DNA of 64,000 nt from Oceanicoccus sp. KOV_DT_Chl. GTDB taxonomy: Bacteria > Pseudomonadota > Gammaproteobacteria > Pseudomonadales > Dasaniaceae. Location: assembly GCF_900120175.1 (NCBI RefSeq), contig NZ_FQLF01000005.1, positions 684,501 through 748,500 of the forward strand, read 5' to 3'. Shown here piece by piece: positions 18,564-28,342 of this stretch (position 1 is its first letter; every line of letters begins with the position of its first letter). The notes beneath the pieces were generated by a model that worked only from the letters and a program-made list of their open reading frames with translations, was not told the origin of the DNA and did no database searches. The translations under genes were made by a program, and so were the position numbers.

Positions 18564-20792
18564 ATGAAAAAAGATACTGATTACATTCAAGCTGTTAACA
18601 ACAGCACTTCACCTAAGAGCCTGCCAACGCTGTTACGTCAAGTGAAAGAGAATTCTATATCTATCTTATTAGCCCAACTTGAAAACCTGTTCAGCTCCTG
18701 CGACGACCTCTTTTTCGATCTATCCAGCCGTGCAGAAAGCAATCAGGAACAAAATCTATACTTTGAATCCATGCGTGAAGTTCGCCTCAAAAAGAATGGC
18801 GTCATCGCCTGCTTTAAAAGCGAAATCGAAACCGGGTTCCACCAGCTTGCCTCACCCGGTGCCAGCAAAACCAAGCACCAACAAGATAGCAACCACCCCG
18901 AACATCATAGCAACTTAAGCTTGGTGCAGAATGACATTCTTGAGCAAGATGTCGCCATTTCCAGCATGTCGAGCAAAGCACGGGCAAATTCTCAGGAGGC
19001 GCTTTACCACCTGACACTGCGTTTCGATTACCTCACCCCACACTCTTCAGTTGATCAAAACAATAATCCGCTCGATCCACAGCAAATTTGTAACTATTTT
19101 GCTAACGCGAGCAAACTATTAGAATTAAATATTAAAGCCCGTATTATTTTACTTAAGCAATTTGACCGTATCGTCACCTCTAAGCTGGCGTCTGTGTACT
19201 CTTCAGCCAACAACTTATTAATAGATGCCGGGACGCTTCCCAAAACGGAACGCTACAAAAAATCATCACCGAAGGCAGAGCAGTCACCCGCCCAACCCAT
19301 TCAACCCAATGTTGAATTTGATCTGGAAGAATTAAGCTCTATTCTGGCGCTCATCCGCAATCAATCGCCCGAACAGCTCGCCACCATAATACCTAACTAC
19401 ACGGCGTACTCAGCCAACCACGGCCCCGCAATATCCAATCTTGAGCTAGTAAATTTGCTGACTACAATTCAGCACAATATCAGCCCGATACAGGATAGCG
19501 AACCGCAGCTAGCGGAAGACTTACGCCAAATTATTGAACTCATATTATCCAATCAGGAAGACAATACGCCTGAAAAATCTGTACACCAGCCTGACGACGA
19601 TGTTATTAATTTAGTTGCCATGTTCTTTGAATTTGTATTGGACGATAAGAGCCTGCCGCTACCCGCCCAAGCATTAATCAGCCGGCTGCAAATACCGACA
19701 CTAAAGATCGCCTTGCGGGATAAAACTTTTTTCAGCAATGGCAAGCACCCTGCCAGACAGCTGATTAACTTCATCGCTGAAACCAGCATCGGCCTTGATG
19801 ATTCGGCGCAGCACAACAAAGACCGGTTATACAGCCTACTAGCCAAAATCACACAAGACATTATTGATAACTTCACCGATGACGACAGCATTTTTTCTGA
19901 AAAGCTTAGTGAGCTACAAAGCTTTTCAGAAAAAAATGAACATAAATCCAAGCTTATCGAAAAACGTACCGAGCAAGCCGCCGAAGGCCAGGCAAGAACC
20001 AAACTCGCCAAGCTCATGGCCCAAAAAATCATGTTTGAAAAGCTGGAAACGTCAGCTTTACCGGATGCTATCAGTGAATTTCTTACCACGCACTGGTTAA
20101 ATCTATTAGTCCTTGTACACCTAAAACATGGCGAAGAAAGTCCAGAATGGATCGATGCTGCACAGCTAATTGATGACCTGATATGGGCTAGCCTGCGGCA
20201 TCAGGACACCAAATCACAACAGCGCTATGAAAGCATCAAGCCAAATCTTTTGCAGCGAATCAGCGTTGGCATGAATCAAATCTCGGTCACCTCAGAAGCA
20301 GCTAACGAGCATCTGGCAAGTATCGAAAAAACACTCGACAAACTAGCATCAGGCGCTCACAGCGACTTGCTAACACGCCCACTAAGTGCGGCACAGGCAT
20401 CACAACTAGGTCACCAACCAGGTGGCGGTAGCAAGAGCTGGCAGGACATGACTGGAGTCGAACGACAGCAAGCTCGCTACAAGCAACTGACTTATGAATA
20501 TATTCGCAAAGCAGAACAACTGCCCCTGCAAACCTGGATTTCTTACACCGATCATAAGAGCGGCAATGTGACTCGCTGTAAACTGTCAGTCAAGCTGGAA
20601 GCTTCTGACACCTACGTGTTCGTCAACCGATTTGGCTTCAAAGTGCTGGAGAAAGCCCGCAAAGATTTTGCTTGTGATATGCAAGCAGGCAGAGCGGTTA
20701 TTTTGAACTCATCCAATATTTTTGACCGAGCAATGAGCCAAGTACTGGGCAATTTGAATAGTGCCAGCTCACCCAAACCAGAAAAGATTTAA
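18564..20792 (+). CDS. DUF1631 family protein
   Basis: 742 residues, cytoplasmic, no membrane segment. Layout and sequence resemble the DUF1631 family of gammaproteobacteria: an N-terminal helical part (LLAQLENLFSSCDDLFFDLS), a central PLPAQALISRLQIPTLKIAL region, and a C-terminal beta-rich part (LPLQTWISYTDHKSGNVTRC, ASDTYVFVNRFGFKVLEK). Members are sometimes misannotated as thymidine phosphorylase. The C-terminal portion recalls a PilZ-like or PilZ-adjacent beta domain, but the RxxxR and DxSxxG motifs are not clear. Function unknown. It is followed by prsK after 165 bases. Confidence 0.75.
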   Translation: MKKDTDYIQAVNNSTSPKSLPTLLRQVKENSISILLAQLENLFSSCDDLFFDLSSRAESNQEQNLYFESMREVRLKKNGVIACFKSEIETGFHQLASPGASKTKHQQDSNHPEHHSNLSLVQNDILEQDVAISSMSSKARANSQEALYHLTLRFDYLTPHSSVDQNNNPLDPQQICNYFANASKLLELNIKARIILLKQFDRIVTSKLASVYSSANNLLIDAGTLPKTERYKKSSPKAEQSPAQPIQPNVEFDLEELSSILALIRNQSPEQLATIIPNYTAYSANHGPAISNLELVNLLTTIQHNISPIQDSEPQLAEDLRQIIELILSNQEDNTPEKSVHQPDDDVINLVAMFFEFVLDDKSLPLPAQALISRLQIPTLKIALRDKTFFSNGKHPARQLINFIAETSIGLDDSAQHNKDRLYSLLAKITQDIIDNFTDDDSIFSEKLSELQSFSEKNEHKSKLIEKRTEQAAEGQARTKLAKLMAQKIMFEKLETSALPDAISEFLTTHWLNLLVLVHLKHGEESPEWIDAAQLIDDLIWASLRHQDTKSQQRYESIKPNLLQRISVGMNQISVTSEAANEHLASIEKTLDKLASGAHSDLLTRPLSAAQASQLGHQPGGGSKSWQDMTGVERQQARYKQLTYEYIRKAEQLPLQTWISYTDHKSGNVTRCKLSVKLEASDTYVFVNRFGFKVLEKARKDFACDMQAGRAVILNSSNIFDRAMSQVLGNLNSASSPKPEKI

Positions 20793-20957
20793 TAATTAAT
20801 GACAGGCAATTCTAACCAGTATCGATTTTTTCAATCCAGCACCACCCCGACTTTGCCGAAAAAATACCAACCTACAAATTAGAATTAACAGCTATACTTT
20901 CCCACTATTGATCAATAACCCACCCGCCATATAACCGGCAGGGAAAATATAACTGCT

Positions 20958-23000
20958 ATGGAAGAAAATTATATAGCCTTTGCAAGCTACTTGAGTGGCA
21001 GCATAGTCTTTGCCGCACTGACACTCACCCTCATATATCTTTACAAGATAAAGCTAGCACCACCGGCGCTGATCGCTGCGAGTTTTTTTTCTCTAGTCTG
21101 GCAGCTCGCCATTGCACTGAACTATCAAGGCTACACACTTGCCCGTGAGCATCTTGTCTTACTGGAAACATTGCGCTATGGCGTCTGGATTAGCGCCATC
21201 CTGTCCTGCTTACAGTTTACTGCCGGTCAACTACCACCCAACGTCCGCTATACCATCCACAGTATTTGGCTAATCAGCCTAAGCTCCATTATCGGACTGA
21301 TCGCCCTTAATCACCCCTGGATGCTCGATAGCGACCTATTAATTTGGAACAACCTGATACTCTCGATTGTAGGCCTGATCTGCGTTGAACAACTCTACCG
21401 CAACAGCAGACAACAACGCTTAATGAAACTCATTAGTGTTAGCATAGGCGCACTATTCGCCTACGATATTTATTTATTTTCTTATAGTTTGATTTTCAAT
21501 CAAATTGATCTCGGGCTTTGGCAGTCCCGCGGCGCAATTAACGGCTTATCCGCACTCACCCTCACAGTGGGCAGCATCATTTTTATCAACCAGGGGCCGC
21601 AAAGAACTGCATTATCGGTATCACGCCCCGTAGTTTTTTACACCACCAGCATGTCAGCCGCCGGATGTTTTTTAGCCCTCATTGCTATCGGCGGCTATTA
21701 TGTTCAACTATACGGCGGACGCTGGGGTAGTGTTGTTCAAATCGCCGTACTATTCAGCGCCCTGCTTTCAATTGTAACTCTGTTTGTTTCCAGCACTATT
21801 CGCTCTCGCATCAACGTTTGGATCAATAAACATTTCTTTCGCCACAAATATGACTACCGCAGCGAATGGCTAAGGCTAATCGGCTCGCTTACTCAGCCCA
21901 CCCAAAACGAAAATTTTCACCAACGCGCTATTACCGTAGTCGCATCGATTTTTAAAAGTGAGGGCGGTTGTTTATGGTTGGCCAATAACGGCTATTACAG
22001 ACCTGTCCAAACCTATAACTTACAACTTCCAACCACCTCGATAGCCGAACATCAAGATACTGATTTCTGTAAAACCATGAAGAACGAGGAATGGGTTTTT
22101 TCACCGCACTCTACCGACAAGGAAGCAATAGGAGAAATCAACCGGCAACTGCCCGACTGGATTTACGATATACCGCAGCTATGGCTGGTACTGCCGCTAC
22201 TGACAGAGCGTAATTTACTGGGCTTTATTATCCTTACTCAACCGCCCCATGATGCAACACTCACATGGGAAGATCTCGACCTGCTTAAAACAGTAGGGCG
22301 TCAGGTGGCCAGCTATCTCGATCGCCACGAAGCCGCTGAACAGCTAGCTGAATCCAAGCAGTTTGACGCCTTTAATAAACTTACCGCCTTCATAATGCAT
22401 GATCTGAAAAACCTCATTGCCCAACAAGCATTGGTGGTAGAAAACGCAGCCAAACACAAAGAAAACCCCGCATTTGTTGAAGACGCCATAAAAACTATCG
22501 ACAACTCAGTCAGTAGAATGAGCAATTTACTCAGAAAACTTCAGCAACAGGAAAGTCTGGAAGTACGCAATCTAGAACTGCACAAAGTGCTGATGGAAGC
22601 CGCCAAAAAATGCAAGGAACTCAAACCTACTCCATCACTGCGCTTTGAGACCAAAGAACTGAAAGTAACCGCAGATCAGGATCACCTCATCATGTCGCTG
22701 GGCAACTTAATTAAAAATGCCCAAGAAGCGACAAATAGTAACGGATTTGTCGATGTGACTTTACGTCAAGAGGCTAAAAATGCCATTATAACCATCGAAG
22801 ATAACGGTTCAGGGATGGATGAAACATTCATTCGAGAACGCTTATTTAAACCCTTTGATACCACTAAATCAGGTAAAGGAATGGGGATCGGCGTGTACCA
22901 AACCAGAGAGCTCATCGCCAGCCTCGGAGGCTCAGTCGACGTTGATAGCACGCTCAACGAGGGAACCACCTTTACTATCAGCATTCCGATCAGTGCCTAA
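20958..23000 (+). CDS. prsK: XrtA/PEP-CTERM system histidine kinase PrsK
   Basis: 680 residues. The N-terminal 290 residues form a multi-helix membrane sensor region (about eight helices), followed by a GAF-like domain (about 310-450) and the kinase core. The H-box is FIMHDLKNLIAQQ (near residue 480); the N-box is GNLIKNAQEA; G-boxes are DNGSGM and GKGMGIGVYQTREL. This order and the H-box are those of PrsK, the sensor kinase found beside PrsR in genomes with type 1 exosortase (PEP-CTERM) loci and exopolysaccharide genes. It precedes prsR by 19 bases. No exosortase gene is seen in the window. Confidence 0.88.
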   Translation: MEENYIAFASYLSGSIVFAALTLTLIYLYKIKLAPPALIAASFFSLVWQLAIALNYQGYTLAREHLVLLETLRYGVWISAILSCLQFTAGQLPPNVRYTIHSIWLISLSSIIGLIALNHPWMLDSDLLIWNNLILSIVGLICVEQLYRNSRQQRLMKLISVSIGALFAYDIYLFSYSLIFNQIDLGLWQSRGAINGLSALTLTVGSIIFINQGPQRTALSVSRPVVFYTTSMSAAGCFLALIAIGGYYVQLYGGRWGSVVQIAVLFSALLSIVTLFVSSTIRSRINVWINKHFFRHKYDYRSEWLRLIGSLTQPTQNENFHQRAITVVASIFKSEGGCLWLANNGYYRPVQTYNLQLPTTSIAEHQDTDFCKTMKNEEWVFSPHSTDKEAIGEINRQLPDWIYDIPQLWLVLPLLTERNLLGFIILTQPPHDATLTWEDLDLLKTVGRQVASYLDRHEAAEQLAESKQFDAFNKLTAFIMHDLKNLIAQQALVVENAAKHKENPAFVEDAIKTIDNSVSRMSNLLRKLQQQESLEVRNLELHKVLMEAAKKCKELKPTPSLRFETKELKVTADQDHLIMSLGNLIKNAQEATNSNGFVDVTLRQEAKNAIITIEDNGSGMDETFIRERLFKPFDTTKSGKGMGIGVYQTRELIASLGGSVDVDSTLNEGTTFTISIPISA

Positions 23001-23019
23001 TCACAAATAAGACCACTTT

Positions 23020-24371
23020 ATGAGCAAAGAACCTAGCGACAAAACCCTCCTCATTGTTGAAGATGATCCCGGCCTACAGAGTCAATTACGTTGGCACTTT
23101 GATGCCTACAACGTCATCATTGCCGGTGACCGCGAAGCGGCTGTCGCAGCCGTTCGCCAACATGAACCAGCGGTCATTCTGCAGGATCTTGGGCTACCAC
23201 CTGACGAAGAAGGGGTCGAGGAAGGGTTTAAAACCGTACAAGAAATTAGCAGTATCTCCCCGTCTACCAAGATCATCGTAGTCACAGGTAATCATGACTA
23301 TGAAAATGCCGTACGCGCAGTTGCGATGGGGCCTATGACTTTTATCAAAAACCGATCAACACAGAAACCCTGGATCTCATCGTACAACGCGCGTACCACA
23401 TGTATTCGCTGGAACAGCAAAACCGTCAATTGCATGAAGAACAGCAATCACCACTTGATGGTGTCATTGCCACTGACCCACAAATGCTACGGATTTGCAG
23501 AACTATAGAAAAGGTTGCGCCAACCACGGTAACCACCACACTGCTAGGTGAGAGCGGTACCGGTAAAGAAGTATTTGCCAAAGCCATCCACCGAATAAGT
23601 CCACGACGTGAAGCCCGATTTGTAGCTATCAATTGTGCCGCAGTGCCTGAAAACCTGATGGAAAGCGAACTATTCGGTTATGAAAAAGGCGCCTTCACTG
23701 GCGCCAATAAACAAACGATTGGTAAAGTCGAAGTTGCGCAGAATGGCACCCTGTTTCTTGATGAAATTGGCGATATGCCCCTGCCTTTGCAAGCCAAGCT
23801 GCTACGCTTTTTACAGGAGCGTGTTATTGAACGCGTAGGCGGCCGGGATGAAATCCCGGTAGACGTCAGAGTTGTCTGTGCTACCAATAAAAATCTTGAA
23901 GAAATGGTAGCCGAAGGCAGCTTCCGTGAAGATTTATACTATCGAATTTGCGAAATGGTAATTCATATTCCACCGCTACGCGACAGGGAAGGTGATAAAG
24001 TGTTACTAGCACGCCACTTCCTCGAAACTATGACCGTCGACCAAAAAAGTAAAGCGACCTCTTTTTCAACAGAAGCAACTCAAGCTATTGAATCCTATCC
24101 ATGGCCAGGCAGCATTCGGGAAATGGAAAACAAAATCAAGCGCGCCATTATTATGTGCGATGGTAAGCAGATTACTCCCGAAGACCTCACCATCAATAGT
24201 GCAGAAAACTTTTCAATCAATTTACGTCAAGTTCGCCATGACGCTGAAAAAAGTGCCATCAAACGCGCTCTATCAATGACCGATGGTAATTACTCTGCAG
24301 CAGCAAAATTATTGGGCATTACTCGCCCCACGCTATACGACCTAGTAAAAAAATATAAAATCAGCAACTAA
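23020..24371 (+). CDS. prsR: XrtA/PEP-CTERM system sigma-54 response regulator PrsR, frame interrupted by an apparent one-base deletion
   Basis: Receiver, AAA+ sigma-54 interaction and Fis-type DNA-binding domains. The receiver starts LLIVEDDPGLQSQLRW with D-containing ILQDLGLPPD. At the GGGG of 23328-23331 the frame slips: AVRAVAMG should continue AYDFYQKPINTETLDLIVQR, which reads one frame over. Restoring one G gives 450 codons, the PrsR size. The AAA+ part has Walker A GESGTGKE, the sigma-54 contact loop GAFTGA and Walker B LFLDEIGD; the C-terminal helix-turn-helix is YSAAAKLLGITRPTLYDLV. It probably activates sigma-54 promoters of polysaccharide or exosortase genes. I could not find a convincing sigma-54 site by eye. 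Confidence 0.88.
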
Positions 24372-24417
24372 TTTTTCGGTGTAATCAGCAAAAACAGGAA
24401 ACAATAAAAGGATACTT

Positions 24418-27051
24418 ATGCGCTCCCCTTCACACATCTTATCGACTGCAGTCTATGCTTTTGGTTTGACCGCACTACTCCTGATTAATGGCTGCTCTGA
24501 TGAGCAAGCTGACAGTAGCAAGCAAGCAGAAATTCATCTAAACACCTCTGCCTCTTATATGAAGCAGGGACAATACCGCGCAGCGATTATCGAAGCTCGA
24601 AATGTAATTAAATATGCACCTGAGTCAGCCGATGGCTATATTCGGCTAGCAACTATCTACAACGAATTGGGAAACACCTCGTCCGCACTGGATGTACTGA
24701 ACTCTATAGCGGAAAAATATCCAAGTGAAACAAGCTTAACCCTAGCAACAGTACAAAATTCTGCACGAAAATTTCGCTCAGCTCTAAACACTATAGACAC
24801 GATACGCCCAAATGATAATTCAATAGCAACCAAGCTAATTCGGGCCAATGCACTGCTTGGATTAAAGGACTTTGAATCAGCAACTGCAATATATCAGCAA
24901 ATTCTAAATGAAAACGCCGATAATGCGGAAGCCAAAATCGGCTTAGCTAAAATTGCAATAGCAAAAAATGAGTTTAGCAACGCGTCAACAATACTGGACC
25001 AATTACTTAGCTCTAGCGCCAACAATCCAGAAGCACTTTTCCTTAAAGCCCAACTGGCCTATTACAAAAATGAGCTGGAAAACACTGAACGATACTTGAC
25101 TGAAGCAATTCAGCTACTACCACAAACTGATATGTTACTGCCATTAAAGAGTAGAATTTTGCAGCAGCTATCAGAAACACTAACTCAGCTTGGACGACCC
25201 AGCGAAGGACTGGTTTACTCTCGCATCCTTGCCGAAGCAAACCCTGAGGCACAACAAGCTAAAAGCAAATTCACTGAAGCTCTACGCCTTTACCAATCTG
25301 GTGAACTTGATCAAGCTGAAGAACTACTCACCACATTATACGAAGAATTTCCTAATAACAGCATGAGCGGCGTGCTGCTTGGAATGATTAATTACCAACA
25401 AGGCGATATGTCGGAAGCAGAAGCTCTACTGAGTCAAAATATTGATGCAGAAACTGCGTCCACTCAGGTTATAAGCTCTACAGCCCTCACTCAAATCAAA
25501 CTCAACAAAGCGGACAAAGCTGTTGAACTACTCGAAGACGCACTGAAATCACATCCCGATGATTCCGGGATTCATACCATTTATGGCCTAGCCTTACTCA
25601 ACCTTAACCCTACCGACGAACAAGGCGCACTGGCTATTCAAAAAGCTTTAGCTATAGAACCTAGTAAAGCAAGATTGCATCTCATTCTTTCCCGGTATTA
25701 TCTAGCGCTTAACAAACCCGAGCAGGCCTACGCACAGCTCAATACAGCTCTGACAAAGTCACCTCAGGACAACAACATTCAAGAGGAATACATCAAGCTA
25801 TTACTCAGCAATAAAGAGCTATCCAAGGCACAGAAAACAGCAGACAAAATGCTTGTCGACTCTCCAGACAGTTCAGCCACTATGCTGTTAGCAGCTCAAG
25901 TCAGTCTTGCCGCCAGAGACTTACCGGAAACAAGACAGCGACTTGAACAAGCTGCGGCGCTTGATAACAATAATTTACTTGCCCACCTTTCGCTAGGCCA
26001 GCTTGATCTTGCTGAAAAAAAGTTAACTAACGCTGCTACAAAGTTTCGACAAGTTATCGCTGCAGACCCTAATAATATAAGCGCCTACAAAGGCTTAATC
26101 ACCAGCTTTGAAGCACAGGGAAAAGGCGATGCCATCCTTCAGGAACTGAACAAAACGGCTAAGCAGGAAAACACCAATAGCACCTTGCCAAGTGTTCTCG
26201 CTGAATACTACGGTCGACAAAACAACCTGCAACAAGCTCAGCAACTCATTAAACAGGCAACCGCCACCTCGCCGATTAGTGAATACACCCGATCAGTAGC
26301 AATCTCTCTCTACCGCAGCTTATCTCTACAAAATGTACAAGATGAAAACTATGATGAGGCCAGATCCAGTATTTTTCAGGCACTTAAATTAGCGCCGCAG
26401 GAGGCACGATTACTAACCGACCTAACCAACGTAGAGATAGCAGCAAAAAATTATTCAGAAGCGCTGAAGGTTACCGATCAAATTGCTGCCGCTGATACAG
26501 GCAACCCTTTAAGTAACTTCCTTAAGGGACAAGTTTATGTAGCACAGCAGCATTGGGATGACGCCATAAAATTTTTCCAACTGTCATGGAACACACAACC
26601 TAACGACACCACTGCTTCAAGTCTTTACCGTACTTTGCAACGGCGCGGAGATAAAGCCGCTGCTGCCGACTTTGTTACTGAATGGCAACAAAAACTTCCC
26701 AATAGCTCACGAGCCAAAGTACTTAAAGCAATAGAGTTCCAAAGTGCCAACCAGAAGAATGCCGCTATAGAACTCTATGAACAAGCACTTGAATTAGCAC
26801 CCACTGACAGCTTGGCGCTGAATAATCTAGCTTGGTTATATTTTGAAAAGTCAGACCCAAAAGCGACCACGCTAGCTGAAAAAGCCTATAAAGTGTCACC
26901 AGAAAGCGCAGGTGTTTTAGACACCTATGGCTGGATATTGGCTCAGAATGGCGACGTTAAAAAAGGTATTTCATTACTTGAAAAAGCAGCTGAAAAAGCG
27001 CCCAACAATAAAGAAATACAACAACACCTGGAAGCCGCAAAAAATATGTAA
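24418..27051 (+). CDS. prsT: XrtA/PEP-CTERM system TPR-repeat lipoprotein PrsT
   Basis: 877 residues. The signal peptide ends in lipobox INGC (C26), giving a lipid-anchored periplasmic or outer-membrane protein. Most of the chain is tandem tetratricopeptide repeats of about 34 residues (for example YMKQGQYRAAIIEARNVIKY, AEAKIGLAKIAIAKNEFSNA, LNNLAWLYFE). Length, lipobox and context immediately after prsK-prsR match PrsT. TPR lipoproteins of this type commonly scaffold polysaccharide export. AAAGGA sits five bases upstream of the ATG. No frameshift seen in this long gene. Confidence 0.88.
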   Translation: MRSPSHILSTAVYAFGLTALLLINGCSDEQADSSKQAEIHLNTSASYMKQGQYRAAIIEARNVIKYAPESADGYIRLATIYNELGNTSSALDVLNSIAEKYPSETSLTLATVQNSARKFRSALNTIDTIRPNDNSIATKLIRANALLGLKDFESATAIYQQILNENADNAEAKIGLAKIAIAKNEFSNASTILDQLLSSSANNPEALFLKAQLAYYKNELENTERYLTEAIQLLPQTDMLLPLKSRILQQLSETLTQLGRPSEGLVYSRILAEANPEAQQAKSKFTEALRLYQSGELDQAEELLTTLYEEFPNNSMSGVLLGMINYQQGDMSEAEALLSQNIDAETASTQVISSTALTQIKLNKADKAVELLEDALKSHPDDSGIHTIYGLALLNLNPTDEQGALAIQKALAIEPSKARLHLILSRYYLALNKPEQAYAQLNTALTKSPQDNNIQEEYIKLLLSNKELSKAQKTADKMLVDSPDSSATMLLAAQVSLAARDLPETRQRLEQAAALDNNNLLAHLSLGQLDLAEKKLTNAATKFRQVIAADPNNISAYKGLITSFEAQGKGDAILQELNKTAKQENTNSTLPSVLAEYYGRQNNLQQAQQLIKQATATSPISEYTRSVAISLYRSLSLQNVQDENYDEARSSIFQALKLAPQEARLLTDLTNVEIAAKNYSEALKVTDQIAAADTGNPLSNFLKGQVYVAQQHWDDAIKFFQLSWNTQPNDTTASSLYRTLQRRGDKAAAADFVTEWQQKLPNSSRAKVLKAIEFQSANQKNAAIELYEQALELAPTDSLALNNLAWLYFEKSDPKATTLAEKAYKVSPESAGVLDTYGWILAQNGDVKKGISLLEKAAEKAPNNKEIQQHLEAAKNM

Positions 27052-27205
27052 CGCGATACAACCTTTAATTTAACTACTCTGCTGCGGATTACACTCCCTA
27101 TAATTGATCGATTATATTTTCGCAGCAACACACTAAATAGAAACAACGGATATGCCTGCCGCATCAAATAGATCGGTTTGTCCGCTCTGTTGTATTATGC
27201 CCTGA

Positions 27206-28135
27206 CTAGTATGAGCCGCGAGGAGGGTTATACCCTCTAAACACCGACCTGAACATTACAAAACCCCAACCGATTAATGACTTTACAGCCTGAGACCAAC
27301 CTCTGGTTTGTGGAAAACCTGGTCGCAACCCAAATTTTCGCAGCAATTTATTGCACTGGTGTATTCGCGCAGCACGTCGGGTTTGATCAGTATAAAACAC
27401 AACACCCAAAGAAATAGAGACACCATCATTGTCATTAACCCAATCAGGTTTAGACTCAGACATATGCGGACTGGTTGAGGGAAAATAAATCCCGTCGCCC
27501 GGGCCGACATTAAAACTTTTACCACGATCCAAAAATTTATCCTGCAAGCGAACATTGCCAAGGCTGCCTGAAATAATAAAATCCTCTACATCAGGCCCGC
27601 TAACAACCTCTCTATCAGTATGATCAAACACTGTTAAAGTCTTGCGGCCTTTAACCTGCATCCAAAAATTGTTTTCCCGGTCAATATGAAAAGGAGTTAC
27701 CGATGGTGGCGCAGACACAAACATAAATCCAGCCACATGACATATCCCTGTTTGCTCAGGCTCGACCAAAGGCTTAAAAGACTCCACCAACTGATCTAAC
27801 AGCTTCTTATAACTGGGATGCTCTTCTATTTGATATAACGCAATCCAGGAACCAGGTTCTTCTATTCGCCGAAAGACTTCGGATAATGAACGCCCATCAA
27901 CAGGCGTCTGCTGATGATTAAATGCCGAATCAATAGCGGTATCGGGATGGATGAATTTACACAACCCTTTTTTCATCAAATGCTCTGCTAAGCCCTCAAT
28001 ACTTTGCAATGACATCAAAGGGTCTTTGTGCAAATTATGCCGAAAAGCTGATGATGAATAAGTACTAAACTGCTGAGGATTATCCGGCGAAATCTGGAAC
28101 GTCTGGAACGGAGAAGATGTTTTTGCTTCAATCAT
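27206..28135 (-). CDS. JmjC/cupin-like Fe(II)/2-oxoglutarate oxygenase-type protein
   Basis: 309 residues. The facial-triad candidates are H150 and D152 in TPFHIDRENNFWMQVKGRK and H224 in FPSTSPHMSESKP, with the jelly-roll signature GPGDGIYFPSTSPH and a late RR-rich helix. This is the cupin_8/JmjC-like class, which hydroxylates peptides, carrier-bound amino acids or proteins. It is the last gene of the minus-strand NRPS/PKS locus, 207 bases after the terminal NRPS, so a role as tailoring hydroxylase is plausible. A role in the surface glycan or on a protein cannot be excluded. Confidence 0.72.
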   Translation of the reverse strand: MIEAKTSSPFQTFQISPDNPQQFSTYSSSAFRHNLHKDPLMSLQSIEGLAEHLMKKGLCKFIHPDTAIDSAFNHQQTPVDGRSLSEVFRRIEEPGSWIALYQIEEHPSYKKLLDQLVESFKPLVEPEQTGICHVAGFMFVSAPPSVTPFHIDRENNFWMQVKGRKTLTVFDHTDREVVSGPDVEDFIISGSLGNVRLQDKFLDRGKSFNVGPGDGIYFPSTSPHMSESKPDWVNDNDGVSISLGVVFYTDQTRRAARIHQCNKLLRKFGLRPGFPQTRGWSQAVKSLIGWGFVMFRSVFRGYNPPRGSY

Positions 28136-28342
28136 CGTTTAACTCAAAGTTGAAATATCATAGACTTATTTCAATTACAGTTTAAAAAAATAAAGCTATC
28201 AGCTTTTGCTAAAATATATACCATAGTAATGCGCATATTCATAACCTCCCTGAAAGGTGACTTTACAATTTTTTCTAATGCTTGCCAAAAGTCACGCAAC
28301 ATCCAACCACTCACTTTTATTTCCGTAAAAACTTTTTCATCA

